DNA of 64,000 nucleotides, taken from DASYTH01 sp045806965 (lineage in GTDB: Bacteria; Actinomycetota; Actinomycetes; Mycobacteriales; Pseudonocardiaceae). The notes beneath the pieces are model-generated. The model worked only from the letters and a program-made list of their open reading frames with translations, ran no database searches and was not told where the DNA came from. Below, piece after piece: positions 49,216 through 58,261 of this stretch. The position numbers were made by a program, and so were the translations under genes. The first letter of the stretch is position 1, and each line of letters starts with the position of its first letter. The stretch lies in the NCBI GenBank assembly GCA_045806965.1, contig JBJMIG010000084.1, positions 69,382 to 133,381 of the forward strand. The letters run 5' to 3'.

Positions 49216-51204
49216 TCAGGCCACCCGCCGCACTGCGCGCACGACCCCGCTGACCCGTTGCGCGGACAGCTCGTCCAGCCGCACACAGGCACCCCCGATG
49301 GCCGCCGCGATGACGGCCGGCAGGCCAAGCCGAACCGGGCCGGCCTCGCAGTCGACCACCACCGCGGCGACCCCGTCCGCCGCGAGCAGTCGCCCCGCCC
49401 GAAGCGCGTCCGCCACCGGGTCCGACCGCACCCCGACGGTCGCCCGGCCGTCGGTGACCAGCACCAGCAACGCGCGCCGGCGCGGATCGCGCAGCCGCTC
49501 CAGCTCAAGCGTTCGGCGGGCCAGCAACAACCCGGCGGCCAGCGGGGTGGCTCCGCCGGTGGCCAGCCGGCGCAGCCGAACCACCGCGGCGTCCACCCCG
49601 GAGGTCGGCGGCAGCACCAGTTCCGCGGTCGCGGCCCGGAACGTCAGCACCCCGACCTTGTCCCGGCGCTGGTAGGCGTCCAGCAGCAGGGAGAGCACCG
49701 CGCCGGTGACCGCGGCCATCCGCCGTCGCGCGGCCATCGAGCCGGAGGCGTCCACCGCGAACAGCACCAGGTTGCTCTCCCGGCCCTCACGCACGGCCCG
49801 GCGCAGGTCCGGCGGCCGGATGAGGAGGCCGGTGCCGGTGCGGCCGCGGGCGAGTTGGTGCGGGGCGGCGGCGGCGAGCGTGCCCGCCAGGTGTACACCG
49901 GAGCCCTCGGCCGGCGAGCCGCGCAGCGTGCGGCCGAACGAGGAGCGCGCCTTGGAGCGGCGCCCCGGCCCGCCCGCGCCAAGGCCGTTCAGCTCAAGGT
50001 GCCGGGCCTGAAACGTCGGGTTCGGCGCGGTCACCTGGGTGTGCGTGCCGCCGTTGCCGTCCCCGGCGGCCGGATCCGGTGCACCGCCGCCCGGGCCCGG
50101 GCCGTCCGGCTCGTCCTGCGGCGGCTCGGGCTCCGCCGACGGGGGTCGCGCCGTCGGCTCCGGCTCGGCGTGTCCGGCCGCGTCCCGCAGCGCCTGCTCG
50201 AGCTGCTCGCCGTCGATTCCCGGCTGGTCGAACGGATCCCGGCGCCGGCGATGCGGCAGCGCGAGCCGGGCGGCCACGGCGACGTCGAGCTCGGTGACGG
50301 CCGGCGCGCCGCGCCAGGCCGCGTGCGCCACGGCAGCGCGGGCCAGCACCAGGTCCGCGCGCATCCCGTCCACGTCGAAGGCGGCGCACAGCGCGGCGAT
50401 TCGGCGCAGCTCGGCGTCGGGAAGCGCGACCCCGGGCAGTGCGGCCCGCGCGGCCACGATCCGCCCGGCCAGCTCGGTGTCCGCGGCGGACCAGCCGGCG
50501 GCGAAGGCACTCGGATCGGCCTCGTACTTCAGCCGGCGGCGGATCACCTCGGCGCGACTGGGCACGTCCCGGGCCGAGCGCACCTCGACGGTGAGCCCGA
50601 ACCGGTCGAGCAGCTGCGGCCGCAGCTCGCCCTCCTCCGGGTTCATGGTGCCGACCAGCAGGAACGAGGCGGCGTGCGACACCGACACACCCTCCCGCTC
50701 CACATAGGCGCGGCCCATCGCGGCGGCGTCGAGCAGCAGGTCGACCAGGTGATCGTGCAGCAGGTTGACCTCGTCCACGTAGAGCACGCCGCGGTGCGCC
50801 GCGCACAGCAGCCCGGGCTGGTAGCGCTGCACCCCCTCGGTCAGCGCCCGCTCCAGGTCCAGCGCGCCGACCAGCCGGTCCTCGGTCGCGCCAACCGGTA
50901 GCTCGACCAGCCGAGCGGGCCGGCTGGTGGCCGCCGGCCCACCCGGCCCGTCCGCCGGATCGTGTGGCCCGTCCGGGCACTGCGGGTCGGGACTCGCCGG
51001 TGCGCAGCTGAACCGGCAGCCCGGGACCACGTCGACGGCCGGCAGCAGGGCGGCGAGGCCGCGCACCACCGTGGACTTCGCGGTGCCCTTCTCGCCGCGC
51101 ACCAGCACGCCGCCGATCGCCGGATGAACGGCGTTGAGCAGCAGGGCGAGGCGTAGGTCCTCGTGGCCGACGACGGCCGAGAACGGGTAGCGCGCGGTGG
51201 TCAT
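49216..51204 (-). CDS. Fused ChlI/ChlD-type chelatase subunit (AAA+ and vWA domains), probable cobaltochelatase partner of CobN
   Basis: A 662-residue protein. The AAA+ domain (about 5-330) has Walker A GEKGTAKST (37-45), Walker B GVLYVDEVNLLHD and the FGLTVEV sensor region. A Pro/Gly/Glu-rich linker (about 345-420) joins it to a C-terminal vWA integrin-like domain with MIDAS DASGS at 485-489. Actinobacteria lack CobS/CobT and are thought to use such ChlID proteins with CobN to insert cobalt. The position in a B12-riboswitch operon with cobO and cobB supports this over magnesium chelation. AAGGACGAG precedes the ATG at 51204. Confidence 0.9.
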   Translation of the reverse strand: MTTARYPFSAVVGHEDLRLALLLNAVHPAIGGVLVRGEKGTAKSTVVRGLAALLPAVDVVPGCRFSCAPASPDPQCPDGPHDPADGPGGPAATSRPARLVELPVGATEDRLVGALDLERALTEGVQRYQPGLLCAAHRGVLYVDEVNLLHDHLVDLLLDAAAMGRAYVEREGVSVSHAASFLLVGTMNPEEGELRPQLLDRFGLTVEVRSARDVPSRAEVIRRRLKYEADPSAFAAGWSAADTELAGRIVAARAALPGVALPDAELRRIAALCAAFDVDGMRADLVLARAAVAHAAWRGAPAVTELDVAVAARLALPHRRRRDPFDQPGIDGEQLEQALRDAAGHAEPEPTARPPSAEPEPPQDEPDGPGPGGGAPDPAAGDGNGGTHTQVTAPNPTFQARHLELNGLGAGGPGRRSKARSSFGRTLRGSPAEGSGVHLAGTLAAAAPHQLARGRTGTGLLIRPPDLRRAVREGRESNLVLFAVDASGSMAARRRMAAVTGAVLSLLLDAYQRRDKVGVLTFRAATAELVLPPTSGVDAAVVRLRRLATGGATPLAAGLLLARRTLELERLRDPRRRALLVLVTDGRATVGVRSDPVADALRAGRLLAADGVAAVVVDCEAGPVRLGLPAVIAAAIGGACVRLDELSAQRVSGVVRAVRRVA

Positions 51205-51254
51205 CCGCTCGTCCTTCCCCGGGTCCGCGCCCGAGTCGAGGCGTAGCTGGGGCC

Positions 51255-51345
51255 GAGTGTCTGACTTCCGGATCGCTCCGGTCACAGTGGCGGGACCGCA
51301 CCAGAATCGCGCTGGTTTCCTCGGGCTCCCTGGCTTTACGTCGTC
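51255..51345 (-). promoter_or_regulatory. Cobalamin riboswitch upstream of the chelatase-cobO-cobB operon
   Basis: Read on the minus strand: GAGGAAACC, then the variable stem GCGCGATTCTGGTGCGGT, the B12 box CCCGCCACTGTGA (complement at 51282-51294) and AAGTCAGACAC. These are the conserved blocks of the adenosylcobalamin aptamer in the right order. It ends about 50 bases before the chelatase ATG. It should lower expression when B12 is abundant. Confidence 0.92.
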
Positions 51346-51379
51346 TCGCATCGTGTCAGAGGATCCCGGCGGTGTCGAT

Positions 51380-51392
51380 TACCGTGCTGCCC
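51380..51392 (+). promoter_or_regulatory. Leaderless -10 element of cobL
   Basis: TACCGT at 51380-51385 lies seven bases before the ATG at 51393; the same hexamer at the same spacing precedes ftsK at 61896. It lies within about 40 bases of the divergent riboswitch RNA start region. Confidence 0.5.
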
Positions 51393-52622
51393 ATGGTCAA
51401 GGCCGGAGGCTCGGGTGCGGGTCCGCGCATCGTCGTGGTGGGAATCGGCGCGGACGGTCTCGCCGGCCTGTCGGGGCAGGCCCGTCAGGCCGTGGCCGAG
51501 GCGGAGGTGCTGATCGGCAGCGCCCGGCAGCTCGCGCTGGTCGAGTCCGGTGCGACACAGGTCACCTGGCCCTCGCCGATGCTGCCGGCCATCCCCGGCC
51601 TGCTCGGCGAGCACGCCGGACGCCGGATCTGCGTGCTGGCCAGCGGGGATCCGATGTTCTTCGGGGTCGGCTCGACCCTGGCGCGGCTGCTCGGACCTGG
51701 TGCGTTGCGAGTGATCCCGCAGGTCTCCTCGGTGTCGCTGGCCTGCGCCCGGCTGGGGTGGCCGGCCGAGGAGGTCGAGGTGGTGAGCCTGGTCGGCCGC
51801 CAGCTCGGCGCGCTTCGATTAGCCCTGCGCGACGGTCGGCGGCTGATCGTGCTGAGCCAGCATGGACACACCCCGGCCCAGGTCGCGGAGTTGTTGCGGC
51901 AGCAGGGGTTCGGCCCAAGCGCGATGACCGTGTTCGAGGAGCTCGGCGGTCCGGGCGAGCAGCGCAGGGACGGCACCGCGGCCTCCTGGCGGCCACGGCC
52001 GTCCGGCCCGCTGAACCTGGTCGCGGTGCGCTGCCGGGCCTCGGGCGGGGCGGTGCTGCTCGGTCGGGGGCCGGGACTGCCGGACCAGGTCTACGAGCAC
52101 GACGGACAGCTCACCAAGCGGGAGGTGCGCGCGATCACCCTGGCCACGCTCGCCCCGCTGCCCGGCGAGCTGCTCTGGGACGTCGGCGCGGGGTCGGGCA
52201 GCATCGGGATCGAATGGATGCGTTCGGATCCCGGCTGCCGGGCGATCGCGGTCGAGCCGGTGGCCGAGCGGGCCGAGCGGATCGTGCGCAACGCCGAGTC
52301 GCTTGGTGTGCCTGGACTTGAGTTGGTGGTGGGCAAGGCGCCCGAGGCCCTGGCCGGACTGCCGGCGCCAGCCGCGATCTTCATCGGGGGCGGGGTGACC
52401 GGCGACGGCGTGCTCGAGGCATGTTGGGCGGCCCTGCCGCCCGGCGGCCGGCTGGTGGCCAACGCGGTGACGCTCGACTCCGAGGCGCTGCTCGCCGACT
52501 GGCACGAAAGGCTCGGTGGCACGCTGACCAGGATCGAGATCAGCCGGGCCCGGCCGCTCGGCGCCTTCACCGGCTGGCGGCCGATGATGCCGGTGACGCA
52601 ATGGTCGGTACGGCACGAATGA
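51393..52622 (+). CDS. cobL: Precorrin-6Y C5,15-methyltransferase (decarboxylating)
   Basis: Methylates C5 and C15 of precorrin-6B and removes the C12 acetate carboxyl. The 409-residue fused form has an N-terminal tetrapyrrole methylase (CbiE-like, about 10-200; VVVGIGADGLAG, then LASGDPMFFGVGSTLARLL) and a C-terminal CbiT-like domain (about 225-400) with SAM motif LWDVGAGSGSIGIEW. ATG 51393 is chosen because a -10 hexamer lies seven bases before it; GTG 51372 is an alternative giving seven more residues. Its stop overlaps the cobK ATG by four bases. Confidence 0.94.
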   Translation: MVKAGGSGAGPRIVVVGIGADGLAGLSGQARQAVAEAEVLIGSARQLALVESGATQVTWPSPMLPAIPGLLGEHAGRRICVLASGDPMFFGVGSTLARLLGPGALRVIPQVSSVSLACARLGWPAEEVEVVSLVGRQLGALRLALRDGRRLIVLSQHGHTPAQVAELLRQQGFGPSAMTVFEELGGPGEQRRDGTAASWRPRPSGPLNLVAVRCRASGGAVLLGRGPGLPDQVYEHDGQLTKREVRAITLATLAPLPGELLWDVGAGSGSIGIEWMRSDPGCRAIAVEPVAERAERIVRNAESLGVPGLELVVGKAPEALAGLPAPAAIFIGGGVTGDGVLEACWAALPPGGRLVANAVTLDSEALLADWHERLGGTLTRIEISRARPLGAFTGWRPMMPVTQWSVRHE

Positions 52623-53374
52623 CGCACCCCGCCGTGCCCTGCGTGCTGATCCTCGGCGGCACCGGCGAGGCCCGCCGTTTGGCCGCCGCGCTGGGCGCTC
52701 GCCCGGACCTGCGGGTGGTGTCCACGCTGGCCGGGCGGGTGCGTGCGCCGCGGCTGCCGGCGGGTGAGGTGCGGGTCGGCGGCTTCGGCGGCCCGGCCGG
52801 CCTGGCCGGGTGGCTGCGCGCGGAACGGGTCAGCGCGATCGTCGACGCCACCCACCCGTTCGCCGAGCGGATCACCGCCTCGGCCGCCGAAGCCGCCGAA
52901 GCCACGGGCATTCCGATCCTGCGACTGCGCCGCCCCGGGTGGGTGGCCCGGCCCGGTGACGACTGGCGCTGGGTGGACTCGCTGGCGGCCGCCGCGGCGC
53001 TGCTGCCGGACACCGGCCGGCGCGCCTTCCTCACCACCGGTCGTCAGGGTCTGGCCGCGTTCGCCGGGCTGGACGCCGTCTGGTTCCTGATCCGGTGCGT
53101 CGATGAACCCGGGCCGCCGCTGCCGAAGCGTCGGCTGCTGCTGCTCGGTCGCGGTCCGTACACAGTGGACGGTGAGCTGGGCCTGTTGCGCGCGCACCGG
53201 ATCGACCTGCTGGTGAGCAAGGACAGCGGCGGCGAGCAGACCGTGGCGAAGCTCGGCGCGGCCCGGGAGCTCGGCCTGCCGGTGATCATGGTGCGCCGGC
53301 CGCCGGAGCCGGACCTGCCGGCCGTGCCGACCGCAGGTGCGGTGCTGCGCTGGCTGGACACCGTCGTGCGGTGA
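52619..53374 (+). CDS. cobK: Precorrin-6A reductase
   Basis: NADPH-dependent reduction of precorrin-6A. In 251 residues it shows the opening VLILGGTGEARRLAAAL, the VDATHPFAERIT motif and the LLVSKDSGGEQTVAKLGAA block that marks the CobK/CbiJ family. It overlaps cobL at ATGA. Its stop (53372-53374) abuts the stop of the convergent cobG (from 53375) with no base between, so no separate terminator exists. Confidence 0.95.
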   Translation: MTHPAVPCVLILGGTGEARRLAAALGARPDLRVVSTLAGRVRAPRLPAGEVRVGGFGGPAGLAGWLRAERVSAIVDATHPFAERITASAAEAAEATGIPILRLRRPGWVARPGDDWRWVDSLAAAAALLPDTGRRAFLTTGRQGLAAFAGLDAVWFLIRCVDEPGPPLPKRRLLLLGRGPYTVDGELGLLRAHRIDLLVSKDSGGEQTVAKLGAARELGLPVIMVRRPPEPDLPAVPTAGAVLRWLDTVVR

Positions 53375-54580
53375 TCACCGCACCGTCCGGCCGCGGGCCG
53401 CGAGGCCGACGGCGATCGCGGCGGGCACGGGCCGGTCCTGCGCGCCGACCAGGTAGCCGCCTTCGGTGGCCACCACGTCGAGCACCCGGCCGCGCGGCCG
53501 GCCGCACCGCCTGCCGCAGCCGGACCAGTGCACCGGCATGGGCGAGCCGGACGGATGTTCGAGCATGGCGGCGGCATCCGCCCGCACGTCGGCGAGTGCC
53601 TTGGCACAGCCCGGTTTCCCGGTGCACGCCGAGACACCGACACCGGGCTGGGCCGGGTCGAGCAGGAACCCGGCCGCGCGCAGGCCGGTGAGCGCCGCGT
53701 CGAGCGCGGAGACCGGCAGATCGGTCAGGATCGCGCCACGCCATGGCGTGATCACCAGGTCGGTGCCGGCCCTGGCGAGCGCGGCGCCCCGGTCCCGGTC
53801 CAACCAGCCGAGCGGCACCGCCACGCCGATCGAGACCAGCCCGTCGGTCTGGTCGAGCACGCCGAGCGGACCGTGTCTGGTCGGCGGTTGGGTGCCGATC
53901 GCCGGGCCGGTCTTGACCGCCACCCCGAGGTGCTCGGCGATGCGGGCCGGGCCGAAGTCCAGTTCGGCGATGCGCCAGTGGTCCTCGCGCAACTCGAGGA
54001 ACGCCTCGGCGCAGTCCAGCATCAGGGCGGCCAGGTCGGCCCGGCCCGCGCGCAGCCCGACGTCGGCGTCGCCGAGCAGCACCGCCGCGGTGTCCGGCGT
54101 GACGAACAGCGCCGCGACGTCGGCGTCCAGCCAGGCCACGTCGCCGCGGCCGTCGTCAACCGTGAACAGGAATCGGCCGGGTAGCCGGGCGAGCGCCGGC
54201 CGGGCACACAGCGCCTCGTCCAGTGCCTCGACCAGGTCCCGCACCTCCGCGACCCCGGCGCCGTCCCGGCCGGCGAGCGGCGAGGCGATGATGTTGCGCA
54301 CCCGCTCGTGCGTGGCCGACGGCAGCAGGCCGGCCCCGGCCAGTCGGCCGGCCAGCGCGGACTCCGTGCCCGGCGCCAGCCCTCGCACCTGGAGGTTCGC
54401 CCGCGAGGTGAGCTCGACCGTCCCGTCGCCGAGCCGGGCGGCCGCGTCCAGTACGGCGCGCAGTTGGCTCGCGGTCAGCCGCCCGCCGGGCAGCCGGATC
54501 CGGGCCACGCCGCCGTCCGCGGCCAGGTGCACCTGTAACGCGCCGGGGCAGAGATCCTTCGCACGGTCACGAGTCGGCAC
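53375..54580 (-). CDS. cobG: Precorrin-3B synthase (aerobic, O2-dependent)
   Basis: Hydroxylates C20 of precorrin-3A with O2, the defining step of the aerobic B12 pathway. The 401-residue protein has two ferredoxin-like (nitrite/sulphite reductase-type) repeats. The [4Fe-4S]/sirohaem-type cysteines are Cys319 and Cys325 (ACTGKPGC) and Cys355 and Cys359 (GCGRRCG). VELTSRANLQVRGL is the substrate/sirohaem loop of the family. The GTG at 54580 follows a TATATT element by six bases and has no ribosome site, so the mRNA is probably leaderless. Confidence 0.94.
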   Translation of the reverse strand: MPTRDRAKDLCPGALQVHLAADGGVARIRLPGGRLTASQLRAVLDAAARLGDGTVELTSRANLQVRGLAPGTESALAGRLAGAGLLPSATHERVRNIIASPLAGRDGAGVAEVRDLVEALDEALCARPALARLPGRFLFTVDDGRGDVAWLDADVAALFVTPDTAAVLLGDADVGLRAGRADLAALMLDCAEAFLELREDHWRIAELDFGPARIAEHLGVAVKTGPAIGTQPPTRHGPLGVLDQTDGLVSIGVAVPLGWLDRDRGAALARAGTDLVITPWRGAILTDLPVSALDAALTGLRAAGFLLDPAQPGVGVSACTGKPGCAKALADVRADAAAMLEHPSGSPMPVHWSGCGRRCGRPRGRVLDVVATEGGYLVGAQDRPVPAAIAVGLAARGRTVR

Positions 54581-54675
54581 TACCCGAATATAGGGTCGCG
54601 GGTCCTGGTCGTGGACCCGATTCGACCGGTCGGTGTGCCGAGTCGCGGGCCGGCCGGTCGATAGAGTCGGATCTC
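54581..54675. promoter_or_regulatory. Compact divergent promoter region of cobG and cobN
   Basis: Only 95 bases separate the two GTG starts. On the minus strand TATATT (complement of 54587-54592) is six bases before cobG; on the plus strand TAGAGT at 54662-54667 is eight bases before cobN. Neither gene has a visible ribosome site or B12 box. Confidence 0.6.
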
Positions 54676-57600
54676 GTGATCCTGCTGCTGTCCACGTCAG
54701 ATACCGATCTGCTCTCCGCCCGGGCCAGCGGGGCGGGCTACCGGCTGGCCAACCCGGCCCGACTGGGCGTAGCCGACCTTCCGGCGCTGCTGGCCGGTAC
54801 CGATCTGGTCGTGGTGCGGTTGCTCGGCGGCCGGCGAGCGTGGGAGGACGGCCTGGCGGCGCTGCTCGCCGGGCCGCGGCCGGTGGTGGTGCTCGGCGGT
54901 GAGCAGGCCCCGGACGCCGAGCTGATGGAGCTCTCCACGGTGCCCGGCGGGGTGGTCGCCGAGGCGCACGCCTACCTGGCCCACGGCGGCCCGGCCAACC
55001 TCCGGGAGCTGGCCCACTTTCTGGCCGATACCGTGCTGCTGACCGGACACGGCTTCGCGGCGCCGGAGCCGATGCCGGTGTGGGGCCGGCTCGACCGGGC
55101 CGCCGGGCAGACAGCCGGCCCGGTGGTCGGGGTGCTCTACTACCGCGCCCATCAGCTAGCCGGCAACACCGCGTTCGTCGAGGCGCTGTGCACCGCGATC
55201 GAGGACGCCGGCGGCGTGCCGCTGCCGGTCTACTGCGCCTCGCTGCGGACCCCGGCCGATGAGCTGATCTCCTTGCTCGGCACGGTGGACGCGCTGGTGG
55301 TGACGGTGCTGGCGGCCGGCGGCACCCGCCCCGCCGATGCCGCGGCCGGCGGTGCCGACGAGGCCTGGGACGTCGGCGCGCTCGCCGCGCTCGACGTGCC
55401 GGTGATCCAGGGCCTGTGCCTGACCACCGACCGGGCGAGTTGGGCGGCCAGCGACGCCGGACTGTCCCCTGTGGACACGGCGACCCAGGTGGCGGTCCCG
55501 GAGTTCGACGGCCGGCTGATCGGCGTGCCGTTCTCGTTCAAGGAGCGCGATCCGGACGGGCTTTCGGTCTACGTCCCGGACCAGGAGCGGGCCGCGCGGC
55601 TGGCCGGGATCGCGGTCCGGCACGCCACGCTGCGGCACGTCCCGCCGGCCGAGCGCCGGATCGCGGTCATGCTCTCCGCGTATCCGACCAAGCACGCCCG
55701 GATCGGCAACGCGGTCGGCCTGGACACCCCGGCCAGCACGGTGCGGCTGCTGAACGCGATGCGTGCCAAGGGTTACCAGGTCGGCGAGCTGCCCGGCCTC
55801 GAGTCCGGCGACGGCGACGCGCTGATCCACGCGCTGATCGCGGCCGGCGGCCAGGACCAGGACTGGCTCACCGACGGCCAGCTCGCCGGCAACCCGGTAC
55901 GCATCGCCGCGGCCGGTTACCGGTCCTGGTTCCAGACCCTGCCCGCGCGGCTGCGCGACGGGGTGACCCGGCACTGGGGACCGCCGCCAGGCGAACTGTT
56001 CGTCGACCGCTCCCAGGCCCCGGACGGGGAGATCGTGCTCGCCGCGCTGCCGGCCGGCAACGTGGTGCTGATGATCCAGCCACCGCGCGGGTTCGGGGAG
56101 AATCCGGTGGCCATCTACCACGACCCGGACCTGCCGCCCAGCCACCACTACCTGGCCGCGTACCACTGGGTCCGGGACATCTTCGGTGCGCACGCCATGG
56201 TCCACGTCGGCAAGCACGGCAACCTGGAATGGTTGCCAGGCAAGAACCTCGGCCGGTCCGCGAGCTGCGCCACCGACGCCGCGCTCGGCGACCTGCCGCT
56301 GGTCTACCCGTTCCTGGTCAACGATCCCGGTGAGGGCACCCAGGCCAAGCGCCGCGCGCACGCCACCCTGGTCGGCCACCTGGTGCCGCCGATGGCCAGG
56401 GCGGAGAGCTACGGCGACCTGGCCCGGCTCGAGCAGTTGATGGACGAGCACGCCTCCATCGCCGCCATGGATCCGGCCAAGCTGCCGGCGATCCGCGCGC
56501 AGATCTGGACCCTCATCCAGGCCGCCAAGCTGGATCACGATCTCGGCGTCGCGGACCGGCCGCACGACGCCGAGTTCGACGACTTCCTGCTGCACATCGA
56601 CGGTTGGCTGTGCGAGGTGAAGGACGCGCAGATCCGGGACGGGCTGCACGTCCTCGGCGAGGCGCCGGCCGGCGAGGCCCGGGTGAACCTGGTCGCCTCG
56701 ATGTTGCGGGCGCGGCAGGTCTGGGGCGGCCGGGCCGGCGCACTGCCTGGGCTCCGCGAGGCGCTCGGGCTCGCCGAGGACGGCTCCGCGGGCCGGGAGG
56801 CCGTCGACCGGGCCGATGCGCTCGCCCTGGATCTGGTGCGGGGCATGGAGGCCGCCGGCTGGCGGGTGGCAGCCGCCGAAGTGGCGCCCAACCCGCTGGC
56901 CCGCGACGTGCTCCGGTTCGCCGCCACCGAGATCGTCCCCCGGCTGGACCGCACCACGGCCGAGCTGGACAACGTGCTGCACGCGCTGGACGGCGGCTAC
57001 GTCCCGGCCGGGCCGAGCGGATCCCCGTTGCGCGGCCTGATCAACGTGCTGCCGACCGGCCGGAACTTCTACTCCGTCGACCCCAAGGCGATTCCCAGCA
57101 GGCTGGCCTGGGACACCGGCGTCGCGATGGCGGAATCGCTGCTTTCCCGGTATCGCACGGACACCGGGGACTGGCCGCGCTCGGTCGGCCTGTCGGTCTG
57201 GGGCACCTCGGCCATGCGTACCTCTGGCGACGACATCGCCGAGGTGTTCGCGCTGTTGGGGGTCCGGCCGGTGTGGGACGAGGCGTCCCGGCGGGTGAGC
57301 GGGCTGGAGGTGATCCCGCTCGCCGAGCTCGGCCGGCCACGGATCGACGTGACGGTGCGGATCAGCGGGTTCTTCCGGGACGCCTTTCCGCATGTGGTCT
57401 ATCTGATCGACGACGCGGTCCGCCTGGTCGCCGGTCTCGATGAGTCCGAAGTGGACAACTATGTGCGCGCGCACGCGACGGCCGACCTGGCCGCGCACGG
57501 AGACGAGCGCCGGGCGACCACGCGGGTGTTCGGCTCCCGGCCGGGTTCCTACGGTGCCGGGCTGCTGCCGTTGATCGACAGCCACAACTGGCGTGACGAC

Positions 57601-58242
57601 AAGGATCTCGCCGAGGTGTACGCGGTGTGGGGCGGGTTCGCCTACGGCCGGGAGTTGGATGGCGCGCCGGCGCGGCGGGACATGGAGGCGGCCTACCGTC
57701 GGATCGCCGTCGCGGCCAAGAACACCGACACCCGGGAGCACGACATCGCCGACTCCGACGACTACTTCCAGTACCACGGCGGCATGATCGCCACCGTGCG
57801 CGCGCTCACCGGAACCGCGCCGGCCGCCTACATCGGCGACAACACGAGACCGGACGCGGTGCGCACCCGGTCCCTCGCCGAGGAGACCGCGCGGGTGTTC
57901 CGGTCCAGGGTGGTCAACCCGCGCTGGGTCGCGGCCATGCGCCGGCACGGTTACAAGGGCGCGTTCGAACTAGCCGCCACGGTGGACTATTTGTTCGGCT
58001 ACGACGCCACAACCGGTGTGGTGGCCGACTGGATGTACGACCGGCTCGCCAACACCTACCTGCTGGACGAGGACAACCAGAAGTTCCTCAGCGAGTCCAA
58101 CCCCTGGGCGCTGCACGGGATCGCGGAGCGGCTGCTCGAGGCGGCCGAGCGGAACATGTGGCAGGACCCGGACGAGAACACGCTGCGCGCGGTGCGGGCG
58201 CTGTATCTCAAGGCCGAGGGCGACATCGAGCGCGGTACATGA
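54676..58242 (+). CDS. cobN: Cobaltochelatase subunit CobN
   Basis: The large subunit that binds hydrogenobyrinic acid a,c-diamide and accepts cobalt. The 1188-residue length is normal. The CobN/BchH signature region HVGKHGNLEWLPGKNLG is at about 510-530; other family blocks are YPTKHARIGNAVGLDTPAST, GRNFYSVDPKAIPSRLAW and the C-terminal SDDYFQYHGGMIATVRAL. The GTG start at 54676 is leaderless. It would work with the ChlID-type protein at 49216-51204. cobQ follows 19 bases after the stop. Confidence 0.96.
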   Translation: MILLLSTSDTDLLSARASGAGYRLANPARLGVADLPALLAGTDLVVVRLLGGRRAWEDGLAALLAGPRPVVVLGGEQAPDAELMELSTVPGGVVAEAHAYLAHGGPANLRELAHFLADTVLLTGHGFAAPEPMPVWGRLDRAAGQTAGPVVGVLYYRAHQLAGNTAFVEALCTAIEDAGGVPLPVYCASLRTPADELISLLGTVDALVVTVLAAGGTRPADAAAGGADEAWDVGALAALDVPVIQGLCLTTDRASWAASDAGLSPVDTATQVAVPEFDGRLIGVPFSFKERDPDGLSVYVPDQERAARLAGIAVRHATLRHVPPAERRIAVMLSAYPTKHARIGNAVGLDTPASTVRLLNAMRAKGYQVGELPGLESGDGDALIHALIAAGGQDQDWLTDGQLAGNPVRIAAAGYRSWFQTLPARLRDGVTRHWGPPPGELFVDRSQAPDGEIVLAALPAGNVVLMIQPPRGFGENPVAIYHDPDLPPSHHYLAAYHWVRDIFGAHAMVHVGKHGNLEWLPGKNLGRSASCATDAALGDLPLVYPFLVNDPGEGTQAKRRAHATLVGHLVPPMARAESYGDLARLEQLMDEHASIAAMDPAKLPAIRAQIWTLIQAAKLDHDLGVADRPHDAEFDDFLLHIDGWLCEVKDAQIRDGLHVLGEAPAGEARVNLVASMLRARQVWGGRAGALPGLREALGLAEDGSAGREAVDRADALALDLVRGMEAAGWRVAAAEVAPNPLARDVLRFAATEIVPRLDRTTAELDNVLHALDGGYVPAGPSGSPLRGLINVLPTGRNFYSVDPKAIPSRLAWDTGVAMAESLLSRYRTDTGDWPRSVGLSVWGTSAMRTSGDDIAEVFALLGVRPVWDEASRRVSGLEVIPLAELGRPRIDVTVRISGFFRDAFPHVVYLIDDAVRLVAGLDESEVDNYVRAHATADLAAHGDERRATTRVFGSRPGSYGAGLLPLIDSHNWRDDKDLAEVYAVWGGFAYGRELDGAPARRDMEAAYRRIAVAAKNTDTREHDIADSDDYFQYHGGMIATVRALTGTAPAAYIGDNTRPDAVRTRSLAEETARVFRSRVVNPRWVAAMRRHGYKGAFELAATVDYLFGYDATTGVVADWMYDRLANTYLLDEDNQKFLSESNPWALHGIAERLLEAAERNMWQDPDENTLRAVRALYLKAEGDIERGT

Positions 58243-58261
58243 CCGCATGCGAGTGGACGCC

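Noticed and set aside
55156..57948. A 930-codon minus-strand reading frame inside cobN
   Set aside because: It is a composition shadow: GC-rich third positions of cobN remove stops on the opposite strand. The protein is low-complexity and has no ribosome site or family pattern.
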